Assembly: GCA_964478455.1 (NCBI GenBank)
Contig: CAYZJD010000004.1
Coordinates: forward strand, 1 to 36,868
DNA length: 36,868 nt
Source of the DNA: CAYZJD01 sp964478455
GTDB taxonomy: Bacteria > Acidobacteriota > Terriglobia > Bryobacterales > Bryobacteraceae
Direction: 5' to 3'
The notes below the pieces were generated by a model. The model saw only the letters and a list, made by a program, of their open reading frames with translations, was not told the DNA's origin and searched no databases. This document shows, in pieces, positions 7,831 through 15,656 of the stretch. Each line of letters begins with the position of its first letter. Position 1 is the stretch's first letter. The position numbers were made by a program, and so were the translations under genes.

Positions 7831-8613
7831 ATGTTCCACGTCCTGCTGGCAAACTGGCAGCCTTTCGCCGCGGCGGCCGGCTTTCTGTTGTTTCTGGCCT
7901 GGGAATCGGGCAAGCCGTTTGCGCGGCGCGAGCGGCGGCTGCGACACCTCGCGCGGAACCTGGCGGTGGCCGGGATCAATGCGGCCCTGGTGGCGGTGGT
8001 GTTCGCGGGCGCGACCGTGGCCGTGGCCGAATACGCGGCGGCGCGGAGGGCCGGGCTGCTGCACCTGCTCGGTCTCCCGCCCGCGACTCATCTTGCCGGC
8101 GCGTTTCTGCTGCTGGATCTGTGGACCTACTGGTGGCACCGGGCCAATCATCGAGTGCGGTTCCTCTGGCGGTTCCATCGCATGCATCACAGCGATCCGG
8201 AAATGGACGTCAGCACGGCTACGCGGTTCCATCTCGGCGAGATTGCGTTTTCCTCGCTGCTGCGGCTGGGCGTGATCCCCGTGGCTGGCGTTCCGATGGT
8301 GGTGCTCCTCGCCTACGACATGATCCTGCTCGCGGCAACGCAATTCCATCACGCAAACCTCGCGCTCGCGCCGCGCCTGGACCGGATCGTGCGGTGGCTG
8401 CTGGTGTCCCCCGACATGCACAAGGTTCATCACTCGCGCTACCAGCCGGAGACCGACTCGAACTACACGAGCGTCCTGTCGGTGTGGGACCGCATCTTTG
8501 GAACGTACCGCGAAGCGGACCGTAACGCGATCCGGCTGGGGCTGGAGGAATGGGACGCGGACAAGCGGCAGTCCGTGAAGGGAATGATGCTGACGCCGCT
8601 GGCGAGAGCCTGA
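7831..8613 (+). CDS. Sterol desaturase/fatty acid hydroxylase family membrane di-iron protein
   Basis: A 260-residue integral membrane protein with the eight-histidine di-iron pattern of the fatty acid hydroxylase superfamily: WWHRANH, FHRMHHS, FHHANL and HKVHHS in order. Three or four hydrophobic helices precede and separate them. Members hydroxylate or desaturate lipids, sterols or carotenoids with O2; the substrate here is unknown. The ATG at 7831 follows a GGGGGA ribosome-binding stretch. An 11-codon longer form from 7798 would overlap the divergent polX start codon, so I prefer the shorter one. The gene implies that O2 is at least sometimes present. Confidence 0.88.
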   Translation: MFHVLLANWQPFAAAAGFLLFLAWESGKPFARRERRLRHLARNLAVAGINAALVAVVFAGATVAVAEYAAARRAGLLHLLGLPPATHLAGAFLLLDLWTYWWHRANHRVRFLWRFHRMHHSDPEMDVSTATRFHLGEIAFSSLLRLGVIPVAGVPMVVLLAYDMILLAATQFHHANLALAPRLDRIVRWLLVSPDMHKVHHSRYQPETDSNYTSVLSVWDRIFGTYREADRNAIRLGLEEWDADKRQSVKGMMLTPLARA

Positions 8614-8630
8614 CACCCGTTCCCCCGGCA

Positions 8631-8677
8631 GTGGGTGTGGAGCGCGCAGTCTTGAGCGTCACGCCGGCAGTCCTGCC
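8631..8677. repeat. Repeat family C, 5' portion
   Basis: Begins GTGGGTGTGGAGCGCGCAGT and is identical for 23 bases to the copy at 31161-31234, continuing with a few differences to TCCTGCC. It lies in the gap between the hydroxylase and CDF genes. The 3' hairpin part of the family is absent here but present at 9677-9696, on the other side of the CDF gene. Confidence 0.8.
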
Positions 8678-8723
8678 TCTCACCAAGGAACGGTGCGCCG
8701 AGGCTAGCGGCTATAGTGTAGGA

Positions 8724-9641
8724 GTGAGCAAGGGCCACCCTCGCGGCTGGAGCGTCGCGGTTCTTGGGATCGCTGGCAGCGGCCTCCTCGCCGTCGTCAA
8801 GATCACCATCGGTCTGATGGCCGGCTCCACCTCGGTAGTCGCCGACGGCGTTGAGTCGGCCGGCGACGTCGGCGCGTCTCTCGTCGTCCTTTTCGGCCTT
8901 CTGCTCGCCTCCAAGCCCGCCGATGCCAACCACCCTTACGGCCATGGCCGCTTCGAAATTCTCACCGCCCTCATCGTCGGCATGATCCTCGTCGCTACCG
9001 GCGTCGCCATCTCTCTACGTTCCTATCAACTTGCCGGCCAAGTGCATGCGCCGCCGGCTTCCTATGCCGTCTGGCCGTTGATCGGGTCCGTCGCCGTCAA
9101 GAGCTTCCTGTCCGCCACCAAGTTCCGCTACGGGCGCAGACTACGAAGCTCGGCCCTCGTCGCCGACGCTTACAACGACTTGGTGGACATCCTGTCCGCA
9201 CTCGTCGCCCTCCTCGCCGTCGGCCTGACCCTTTATAACCCGGCCCGTTTCCTCGCCGCCGATCATTACGGCGGCGTCGCTGTTGGCCTCATCGTTGTCT
9301 TCACCGGTCTCCGTGTCGTCCGGGTTGCCACTTTGCAGCTTATGGACACCATGCCCGATCCGGTCCGTATGGACCAGATCCGCCAGGTGGCTCTCGGGGT
9401 TCCCGGCGTCCTCGGCGTCGAGAAGTGCTTCGCGCGAAAGACCGGACTTCAGTACCACGTTGATCTTCACCTGGAGGTCGATCCGGACCTCACCGTCCGC
9501 GTCTCCCACGACGTCGCCACCCGCGCCCGCATCGAGATCACGCGGCGTCTCGATTGGGTGGCCGACGTGCTGGTTCACGTCGAGCCTTTCCCGCCGCTCA
9601 TCCACGAGGCCGGCCACACGGCCGCCGAACCGCGAGCGTAG
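8724..9641 (+). CDS. Cation diffusion facilitator family transporter
   Basis: A 305-residue CDF (cation efflux) protein that exchanges divalent metal (Zn, Co, Fe or Mn type) for protons across the inner membrane. Six helices are predictable; the metal site lies in STSVVADGVESAGD (helix 2) and HPYGHGRFE, with SALVADAYNDLVD in helix 5, the family's HxxxD-equivalent site with a tyrosine-asparagine variant. A cytoplasmic C-terminal ferredoxin-like domain follows (QYHVDLHLEVDPDL). The start is GTG at 8724, in the family's usual place; an in-frame extension upstream runs through repeat C and is not homologous. Codon use (CTC, GTC, CGT rich) differs from the CTG/GTG/CGG style of the neighbours. Confidence 0.9.
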   Translation: MSKGHPRGWSVAVLGIAGSGLLAVVKITIGLMAGSTSVVADGVESAGDVGASLVVLFGLLLASKPADANHPYGHGRFEILTALIVGMILVATGVAISLRSYQLAGQVHAPPASYAVWPLIGSVAVKSFLSATKFRYGRRLRSSALVADAYNDLVDILSALVALLAVGLTLYNPARFLAADHYGGVAVGLIVVFTGLRVVRVATLQLMDTMPDPVRMDQIRQVALGVPGVLGVEKCFARKTGLQYHVDLHLEVDPDLTVRVSHDVATRARIEITRRLDWVADVLVHVEPFPPLIHEAGHTAAEPRA

Positions 9642-9676
9642 GAGGATGATGAGAAAGGCGCGTAGATCCAGGTCCT

Positions 9677-9696
9677 GGCAGGCGAAAGCGCCTGCC
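9677..9696. repeat. Small hairpin, 3' part of repeat family C
   Basis: GGCAGGCG, AAAG, CGCCTGCC: an 8-bp stem with a 4-base loop, 36 bp after the CDF gene. Its reverse complement recurs with one change at 13979-13998, and a related form ends the copy at 31161-31234. It could also act as a terminator for the CDF gene. Confidence 0.75.
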
Positions 9697-9821
9697 GAAG
9701 GTTGAAAGATCCAATCGGCGCGGGTCCCCGACTTGCCCGCCCCGAGCTTCTTCCCCGCGGATGAGGTCGCTGAGAAGGTCGAGTGCCTCGTTGCATAATA
9801 GGGCTGAGGGCTGGGATTCTT

Positions 9822-10112
9822 GTGAGGCTTCTCGATGCGCGCAAACTCGCAGTGAAGCAGCAGGTGTGCGTCCGCTTCGGGCTTTCTAACGGAATGGAGT
9901 GCGTCATCGACGAGCACGGGCTGAGCAAAGTGCCCCGGTTGAGCGGGCCGCCCGGCTTCAACCTGGAGGAAGAGTTCGCGCGCGCCGAGCGGTTCGTGCT
10001 GGAACTCTTGACACGCGAGAAAAGGGCGGAGCGTGTGCTGACCCGTCAGGAGCTGGAGGGCATGATCGGGAGTGTCGCTCCGGGGAGGGCCGCAGAGGAG
10101 CACGAGGAATAA
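9822..10112 (+). CDS. Hypothetical protein upstream of hfq
   Basis: I do not recognise a named family. The frame encodes about 96 residues with a beta-strand-like start (KQQVCVRFGLSNGMECVID), a GPPGFNLEEEFARAERFVLE segment and an acidic-helical C-terminus ending EEHEE. The balanced, codon-position-biased composition suggests a real cytoplasmic protein. The start is uncertain: GTG at 9822 follows GAGGG at a long spacing, and GTG codons at 9783, 9852 and 9864 are alternatives. CATAAT at 9795-9800 could be a -10 box, which would favour 9822 or later. The hfq gene begins 102 bp downstream. Confidence 0.5.
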   Translation: MRLLDARKLAVKQQVCVRFGLSNGMECVIDEHGLSKVPRLSGPPGFNLEEEFARAERFVLELLTREKRAERVLTRQELEGMIGSVAPGRAAEEHEE

Positions 10113-10140
10113 GTCTCCTGCTGCCGCCGTGAATCACGGG

Positions 10141-10168
10141 TTCGGAAAGAGTGTTTTTATTGTAGAAT
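10141..10168 (+). promoter_or_regulatory. Possible hfq promoter
   Basis: TAGAAT (10163-10168) with an upstream TTCGGA (10141-10146) at 16 bp, in a T-rich patch that stands out from the GC-rich surroundings, 47 bp before the hfq ATG. The -35 match is poor, so this is tentative. Confidence 0.35.
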
Positions 10169-10214
10169 TGGGAAACACCGGACCGCGAACGAGTCCGGAG
10201 ACGAGGGAAGTGCG

Positions 10215-10520
10215 ATGGAGAAACTGGCGCAAAACATACAAGAAGCATTTCTAAACAACGCGCGCAAAGAGAAGACGTTCCTCACGATTTACCTGATGAG
10301 CGGGGTGAAGCTCTCGGGCCGCATCCGGAGCTTCGACAAGTACTCCGTGGTTTTGGAGACCAACAACCAGGAGCAACTCATCTTCAAACATGCCATTTCG
10401 ACGGTGGTGGTCTCGCGCCCGTCGCACGCCTACGCGGCCTCCCACGTGCAGGGCGCGGTAAGCGTCGGCGCGGCTGGACACGCCGCTCCTGCAACACCTG
10501 TGGAACCACTGGAGGAGTGA
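10215..10520 (+). CDS. hfq: RNA chaperone Hfq
   Basis: A 101-residue Sm-like protein that forms a hexamer and pairs small RNAs with mRNAs. The Sm1 region is FLTIYLMSGVKLSGRIRSFD and the Sm2 region contains the diagnostic KHAISTVV followed by SRP, as in E. coli Hfq. Residues from about 70 on form a longer, low-complexity alanine/valine tail (AASHVQGAVSVGAAGHAA), probably disordered. The ATG is preceded by GAGGGAAGTGCG, a reasonable ribosome site. The hflX gene follows in the same direction, a link known from many bacteria. Confidence 0.97.
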   Translation: MEKLAQNIQEAFLNNARKEKTFLTIYLMSGVKLSGRIRSFDKYSVVLETNNQEQLIFKHAISTVVVSRPSHAYAASHVQGAVSVGAAGHAAPATPVEPLEE

Positions 10521-10647
10521 CAAGGCGCGGACGGCGGTTCCGGCCGCAACCCCAGTCCGGAGAAACCGTCTCGGGGGCGTAAGCATCCAGCAATCAGGAG
10601 TACAAGGCCGAACGCAACTGGAACGGGCAATCCTGGTCGGTCTCGAG

Positions 10648-11925
10648 TTGAGCGGAAGGCCCTTCGCCCGCCCAATCTCCGCCACTAACACCGGGACAAC
10701 CGCCGCGGAGTCGCTCGAGGAGCTGAAGGCGCTGGCGGAAAGCGCTGGAGCCGAGGTGGTCGAGGCGGTCCTTCAGCAGCGGCCGGCGCCGGAGGCGGCG
10801 ACACTGATCGGATCGGGCAAGGTGCGGCACTTGTCCGAACTGGCCGAGGCGGCACAGGCCGAGACGCTGTTGTTCGACCGTGAGCTGAGCCCCACCCAAC
10901 AGCGCAATCTGGAGCGCAGAATCGGCCGTAAGGTCATCGACCGGACGCAGCTCATTCTGGACATCTTCGCCAGGCGGGCACGTACGCGGGAGGGCCAGCT
11001 CCAGGTGGAACTGGCGCAATTGAACTACCTGCTCCCGCGGCTGGCGGGCCGCGGGGTGGAGATGTCGCGGCTGGGCGGCGGCATCGGTACAAGAGGCCCC
11101 GGCGAAACACAGCTCGAAACGGACCGGCGCGGCATTCAACGGCGGATCCAAAAAATCCGGGAGGAACTGGAGAGTGTCCGCAGCCACCGGTCGGTGCAAC
11201 GTAAGCAGCGGCAGGCAGTGCCGCTGGCGACGGTAGCGCTGGTGGGGTATACCAACGCGGGCAAATCGACGCTTTTCAACCGGCTGACCGGCGCAGGAGT
11301 GCTGGCCGACGACCGTCTGTTCGCCACCCTCGATCCGACGATCCGCGCGGTGGCGCTCCCATCGCGGCGGCGGATCCTGCTCAGCGACACGGTGGGTTTC
11401 ATCCGCAACCTTCCCACGACGCTGGTGGATGCCTTTCGCGCGACGCTGGAGGAAGTGACGGAAGCATCGCTGCTGATCCACGTGGTGGATGTTGCCGCTC
11501 CGCAGGCGGGACACCACGTCAGCCATGTAGACAAGGTTTTGGCCGAGATCGGCGCTGCCGGGACGCCAAAGGTGCTCGCGCTGAACAAGATCGACTTGTT
11601 GCCTGGCGGCATGGAGAACCCTCAGGCGGTGCGGCAGAGCATGGCCGCGGGCGACGGCGAAGGGGGGCCGGTGGCTGTGCCAATGTCCGCGCGGACTGGC
11701 GAGGGTATCGAGCGGCTGCTGGCGGTGATCGATGCGCTTCTGCCGGTCGACCCGGTTACCTCAGCGACCTTCCGGTTCCCCATCAGCGAAGGCGCCCCGG
11801 TCCATCTGTTGCATGAGTTCGGGCAAGTGCGGGCGACCCGCTATTCGGCTGACTGGTGCGAGATGGAAGCCGAGGCGCCGGAGTCCCTGGTGCGGCGCCT
11901 GGCGAAATACCTGGTGAGCGCCTGA
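10648..11925 (+). CDS. hflX: Ribosome-associated GTPase HflX
   Basis: HflX is a GTPase that binds ribosomes and splits stalled 70S particles under stress. The glycine-rich linker RGVEMSRLGGGIGTRGPGET is followed by the G domain: GYTNAGKST (G1, about residue 201), DPTIRAV (G2), DTVGFIRNLP (G3), NKIDLL (G4) and SARTGEG (G5). The first standard start in frame is TTG at 10648, but the conserved family N-terminus ERAILVGLEL is encoded just upstream (about 10621-10650). True translation therefore probably begins earlier with a rare codon, for example CTG at 10618, downstream of AGGAG at 10596-10600. The frame is open back into the end of hfq. Confidence 0.95.
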   Translation: MSGRPFARPISATNTGTTAAESLEELKALAESAGAEVVEAVLQQRPAPEAATLIGSGKVRHLSELAEAAQAETLLFDRELSPTQQRNLERRIGRKVIDRTQLILDIFARRARTREGQLQVELAQLNYLLPRLAGRGVEMSRLGGGIGTRGPGETQLETDRRGIQRRIQKIREELESVRSHRSVQRKQRQAVPLATVALVGYTNAGKSTLFNRLTGAGVLADDRLFATLDPTIRAVALPSRRRILLSDTVGFIRNLPTTLVDAFRATLEEVTEASLLIHVVDVAAPQAGHHVSHVDKVLAEIGAAGTPKVLALNKIDLLPGGMENPQAVRQSMAAGDGEGGPVAVPMSARTGEGIERLLAVIDALLPVDPVTSATFRFPISEGAPVHLLHEFGQVRATRYSADWCEMEAEAPESLVRRLAKYLVSA

Positions 11926-12121
11926 AGCGAGGCTGCCAGCGACATGTGGAAAACCCTGTGCAAAACTCGGCCGAAAGCCGGTAGGCCGCTGCCACCGCAG
12001 CCTGTGGCATTGGCCGCCGACAGGCCTGACAACGCATTGAAGAGACTGGGGTTCCGTGCACGTCGGGGGCACCTCTCGAATGTGGGGCTTACGTGCGTCA
12101 AGGCGGCCGTTTTTCCACAGT

Positions 12122-12151
12122 TTGTCTGCGGCCCCCCGATCACCTTATATT
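12122..12151 (+). promoter_or_regulatory. Possible pgsA promoter
   Basis: TTGTCT (12122-12127) and TATATT (12146-12151) at 18-bp spacing, ending 13 bp before the pgsA ATG. If used, the leader would be very short (about 7 bases), with GAGG at 12157-12160 near its 5' end. Tentative. Confidence 0.4.
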
Positions 12152-12164
12152 CGGATGAGGGCAC

Positions 12165-12902
12165 ATGAACTTCCCCAACCTGCTCACCATCCTGCGGATC
12201 TTCTTTGTGCCCTTCCTGGTAGCGGTCCTGGTGCAGGAGGACCTCCGGTTTCACGTCCGTGGGTTCGAGATCACCAATGAGTTCCTGGCGCTGTCGATTT
12301 TCCTGGCGGCAGCGGCCACGGACATGGTGGACGGATACTTGGCCCGGAAATGGGGTCAGGTGACAACCGTGGGCACGCTGCTGGACCCGATCGCCGACAA
12401 GTTGCTGATTTCTTCCGCGTTGATCGCGCTGGTGCAGGTGGATCAGGTTCCCGCCTGGATGGTGATCCTGATTGTGGGAAGGGAGTTTGCCATCTCCGGG
12501 CTGCGGAGCATCGCGTCGGCCGAAGGATATACGATCAAGGCGAGCGACCTGGCCAAGACGAAAATGGCGACCCAGGTGGTGGCAGTCACGCTGCTGTTGC
12601 TGAGCATTCACTGGAAGGAACTGTCGGGCATAGCGATGCTGTGGCTCTGGGGCGTGGTGTTCTTCTCGGTGGCTTCGGCGGCAGGCTACTTCCGCAAGTT
12701 CTGGCGCAAGGTGGATGACCGGGTGAAGCGCCGCCGTCGGCGCGAGTTGCTGCTGACGGAGAAGCGGGCGCGGGTGAAGGCAGCCGCTGAGGAGCGGGCG
12801 AGGCTGAAAGCGCAGGCGAAAGCGGAAGCGGCGGGCACAGCCTCCCCTGAAGCGATGGCGCGCGATCGGGCCCCGGCCGGCCGGGAGCGCCGGGTTCTAT
12901 AA
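12165..12902 (+). CDS. pgsA: CDP-diacylglycerol--glycerol-3-phosphate 3-phosphatidyltransferase
   Basis: This enzyme makes phosphatidylglycerol phosphate from CDP-diacylglycerol in the inner membrane, the committed step to phosphatidylglycerol and cardiolipin. The CDP-alcohol phosphotransferase signature is complete: DGYLARKWGQVTTVGTLLD, then PIAD, giving DG..AR........G...D...D at about residues 59-81. Several membrane helices surround it. The 245 residues exceed the usual 180-200 because of a basic, alanine/arginine-rich, coiled-coil-like cytoplasmic tail from about residue 185 (RRRRRELLLTEKRARVKAAA and on). The ATG has GAGGGC just upstream. Confidence 0.93.
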   Translation: MNFPNLLTILRIFFVPFLVAVLVQEDLRFHVRGFEITNEFLALSIFLAAAATDMVDGYLARKWGQVTTVGTLLDPIADKLLISSALIALVQVDQVPAWMVILIVGREFAISGLRSIASAEGYTIKASDLAKTKMATQVVAVTLLLLSIHWKELSGIAMLWLWGVVFFSVASAAGYFRKFWRKVDDRVKRRRRRELLLTEKRARVKAAAEERARLKAQAKAEAAGTASPEAMARDRAPAGRERRVL

Positions 12903-12904
12903 TA

Positions 12905-13963
12905 TTGCGGTCGGTGAGCGGGGACGGAAACGGGCGGATCGCGGTCATTGTGGTGAATTGGGAGCGCCGCGAGCTGCTCCGGGCGTGCCTGGAGTCGTTG
13001 GCCCGCCAGCAAGGCGCGGAGTTCGAAGTCATCGTTGTCGACAACGGCTCGCGCGATGGCTCGGCCGATATGGTCCGCCGCGACTTCGCCGGCCGCCGCG
13101 AATACCGGCTGCGGCTGATCGAGAACACGGAGAACCGTGGCTTCTGTGCGGCCAACAACCAGGGGATTCAGGCTACCGGCGCCGAGTACATCGCGTTGCT
13201 CAACAACGACGCGGTGGCCGAGCCGGGCTGGCTGGCCGCCCTGCGGCGATGTTTCGACGACGCCTCCGACGTCGGCATGGCCGCATCCAAGATCCTTGTT
13301 TACGAGGATCCCCGGAGGATCGATAAGGCCGGACACGTCATCTACCCGGACGGACAGAACCGCGGCCGGGGTTCGGGCGAGATCGATGTTGGTCAATACG
13401 ATCAGGTCGAGGAAACGCTCTGGCCGGATGGTTGCGCGGCCATGTACCGCCGGTCCATGCTGGAGCACATCGGCGGATTCGACGAGGACTTCTTCGCCTA
13501 CGGCGACGATGCGGAGTTGGGCCTGCGGGCCCGTATAGCGGGATGGAGGTGCTTGTATACGCCGGAAGCCGTGGTGAAGCATCACCGCGGCGCCACGCTG
13601 GGTATCACGTCCAGCCGGCGGCTCGAGCTCATTGAGCGGAACCGGGTGCTGCTGGCCGCGAAACTGTTCCCTTGGAATCTCTTATGGCTGAACGGCCCAT
13701 ATTATCTGGCACGGATCGCCGCCGGCATCTTCGCGGCGGCGACGGGCAAAGGGGAGATCGGACGTTTCACGGGAGCGCGCGAGAAGTTCCGGGCGGCAAC
13801 GGCTCTGCTGAAGGGGGATTGGGAGGCGCTGCTCCTGCTGCCGAAGATGCTAGCCAAGCGGCGCCAGATCCGCAAGTTCCGCAAGCTCTCACCAGCCGAG
13901 GTGAGGCGCCTGATCCTTGCGAACCGGATTCCCTTGCGGGCGCTGACCGAGCAGAGCGCCTGA
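12905..13963 (+). CDS. Family 2 glycosyltransferase, rhamnosyltransferase-like
   Basis: A 352-residue GT-A fold enzyme. The nucleotide-sugar site is IAVIVVNWERRELLRACLES with VVDNGSRDGSADMV, and the acidic metal motif is LLNNDAVAEPGWL, with GGFDEDFFAYGDDAELGLR further on, typical of WbbL-type rhamnosyltransferases. The C-terminal third has hydrophobic stretches suggesting membrane association. It likely adds a sugar to a cell-surface polysaccharide or lipid-linked precursor. TTG at 12905 and GTG at 12914 are both possible starts; no clear ribosome site separates them. It heads a unit of four genes whose ends touch or overlap. Confidence 0.88.
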   Translation: MRSVSGDGNGRIAVIVVNWERRELLRACLESLARQQGAEFEVIVVDNGSRDGSADMVRRDFAGRREYRLRLIENTENRGFCAANNQGIQATGAEYIALLNNDAVAEPGWLAALRRCFDDASDVGMAASKILVYEDPRRIDKAGHVIYPDGQNRGRGSGEIDVGQYDQVEETLWPDGCAAMYRRSMLEHIGGFDEDFFAYGDDAELGLRARIAGWRCLYTPEAVVKHHRGATLGITSSRRLELIERNRVLLAAKLFPWNLLWLNGPYYLARIAAGIFAAATGKGEIGRFTGAREKFRAATALLKGDWEALLLLPKMLAKRRQIRKFRKLSPAEVRRLILANRIPLRALTEQSA

Positions 13964-14967
13964 CCAGCGGCCATGCGGGGCAGGCGCTTTCGTCTGCCAA
14001 TCTGCCTGCCGCGCCGGCCGCCACCACTGAATGTCCTGCTTGCGGTAGCACCGACGTCCAAACCCTGTTTTGCGCAACCGACCGGCTCTACCGAACCACG
14101 CAGGACGAATTCCGGATCGTGCGGTGCGGGCGATGCCGGCTGATCCGTCTTGACCCCAAACCAGAACCCGCCGACCTTCGACAGTACTATCCCGACACTT
14201 ACTGGTACGCGCCACAAGACACGCTCGCGGACCGCCTCGAGGAGTTCTACCGCCGGCTGGTGTTGCAGGACCACGTGCGCTTTGTGCGGCGGGCGCTCGA
14301 GGAGGCGGGGGAGCCGGGCTGGCTCCTCGACGTCGGCTGCGGCGGAGGACTGTTTCTGCGGATGATGGCCGAGCGCGGGGTCGCCGTGCTGGGCCTGGAT
14401 TTCTCGCTCGACGCGGCCATTATCGCCGGCCGGGTGAACGGCGTGCCCGTGGCTTGTGGCACGCTGTCGCATGCGCCGTTCCCGCCCGGCTCGTGCGCCG
14501 CTGTCACGATGTTCCACGTGCTCGAACACCTGTACGATCCGATGTCGTATCTGGAAGCGGCGCGCGCGCTGCTGAAGCCGGAGGGCAGGCTGATCGTCCA
14601 AGTGCCGAACGCGTCCTGCTGGCAGTTCCTGCTGCTGGGAGAGAACTGGAGCGGGCTGGACGTGCCGCGGCACCTCTACGATTTCCGCCCGCGAGACCTC
14701 GAGATTCTGCTCGATGAGGCCGGCTTCGAGATTCTGCGGACCAAGCACTTCTCCCTCCGCGACAACCCGGCCGGCATGGCGACCAGCCTGGCGCCGTGGC
14801 TCGATCCGATGGCGCGCCGCATGCGCGGCGTTGCTGAGACGCCTGCCCGCAAATTGTGCAAGGACCTGGCATACTTCTGCCTCGTGGCGGCTTGCTTGCC
14901 GTTCACCGTGCTCGAGGCGGCGTGCCGGGCCGGCTCCACAATCATGGTGGAGGCGCGCAAGAAGTGA
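13960..14967 (+). CDS. Class I SAM-dependent methyltransferase with N-terminal zinc ribbon
   Basis: About 335 residues. A Cys4 ribbon (CPACGS and CGRC) precedes a Rossmann methyltransferase domain with motif I LLDVGCGGGLFLRMM, motif II region VLGLDFS and post-I motif MFHVLEHLYDPMSYL. The layout resembles Methyltransf_23 enzymes that act on sugar-nucleotide or glycan substrates, which fits its place behind a glycosyltransferase. There is no ATG, GTG or TTG between the glycosyltransferase end and the CPACG ribbon; CTG at 13960 overlaps the upstream TGA (CTGA) like a coupled start, so I infer it. The first residues (GQALSSANLPAA) are read through a family C repeat. Confidence 0.8.
   Translation: MTSGHAGQALSSANLPAAPAATTECPACGSTDVQTLFCATDRLYRTTQDEFRIVRCGRCRLIRLDPKPEPADLRQYYPDTYWYAPQDTLADRLEEFYRRLVLQDHVRFVRRALEEAGEPGWLLDVGCGGGLFLRMMAERGVAVLGLDFSLDAAIIAGRVNGVPVACGTLSHAPFPPGSCAAVTMFHVLEHLYDPMSYLEAARALLKPEGRLIVQVPNASCWQFLLLGENWSGLDVPRHLYDFRPRDLEILLDEAGFEILRTKHFSLRDNPAGMATSLAPWLDPMARRMRGVAETPARKLCKDLAYFCLVAACLPFTVLEAACRAGSTIMVEARKK
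13979..13998. repeat. Family C hairpin inside the methyltransferase 5' end
   Basis: GGCAGGCGCTTTCGTCTGCC is the reverse complement of 9677-9696 apart from one base. It lies within the coding start of the methyltransferase gene and contributes residues QALSSA. Confidence 0.75.
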
Positions 14968-15656
14968 CGCGATACAGCGCGCTCACGCGCCTGCTGCCGC
15001 CGTTTCTCCGGCGCTGGGTGCTCGATTTTGAAGCCCGTATCGACGCCGCTGTGCTGGCCTTCGCCGCGGCGCTGCCCGATGACGCCAGAGTGCTTGACGC
15101 CGGCGCCGGCGAGGCCCGCCATGCTTCGTACTTCCGGCGGCAACGGTACACCGCCGTGGACCTTGCGGTCGGCGACGCCCAGTGGGATTACAGCCGGCTG
15201 GACGCAGTGGCCGATCTGGCCGCCCTTCCCTTCCCCACCGGTTGCTTCGACGCATGCGTCAACATCGTGACGCTCGAGCACGTCCCCGAGCCGGCCCGCG
15301 CGCTCTGCGAAATGGCCCGGGTGCTCGGACAGGGCGGCAGACTGCTGCTCGTGGTTCCGCACGAGTGGGAAGTTCACCAGGCGCCGCACGACTACTTCCG
15401 GTTCACCAGTTACGGCGTCGAGCATCTTCTCAAGAACGCCGGCTTTACCGAGATCTCGATCGAGCCGGCGGGCGGCTTCTTCCGGCTGCTGGCCCGCAGG
15501 CTGCTCAATAGCCTCCAGTTCTTCCCGCCGCTTCTGTTTCCGATAGCGCTTCTGCTGGCGGCGCCCCCGGCGCTGGTCTTGCCGCTGCTTGACTTCCTCG
15601 ACCGCCGGCGCATCTTCACCCTGGGCTACATATGCACGGCGCGAAAACGCTGCTGA
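14964..15656 (+). CDS. Class I SAM-dependent methyltransferase
   Basis: A 230-residue Methyltransf_11-type protein. Motif I is VLDAGAGEARHASYF, the acidic loop is TAVDLAVGD, and motif post-I is VTLEHVPEPARALCEMARVL, followed by GGRLLLVVPHEWEVHQAPHD. A hydrophobic C-terminus (LLFPIALLLAAPPALVL) suggests a membrane anchor. The GTG start overlaps the previous stop as GTGA, a typical coupled junction, and its own end overlaps the next gene by 25 bp. The substrate is unknown; the context points to surface glycan or lipid modification. Confidence 0.85.
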   Translation: MTRYSALTRLLPPFLRRWVLDFEARIDAAVLAFAAALPDDARVLDAGAGEARHASYFRRQRYTAVDLAVGDAQWDYSRLDAVADLAALPFPTGCFDACVNIVTLEHVPEPARALCEMARVLGQGGRLLLVVPHEWEVHQAPHDYFRFTSYGVEHLLKNAGFTEISIEPAGGFFRLLARRLLNSLQFFPPLLFPIALLLAAPPALVLPLLDFLDRRRIFTLGYICTARKRC

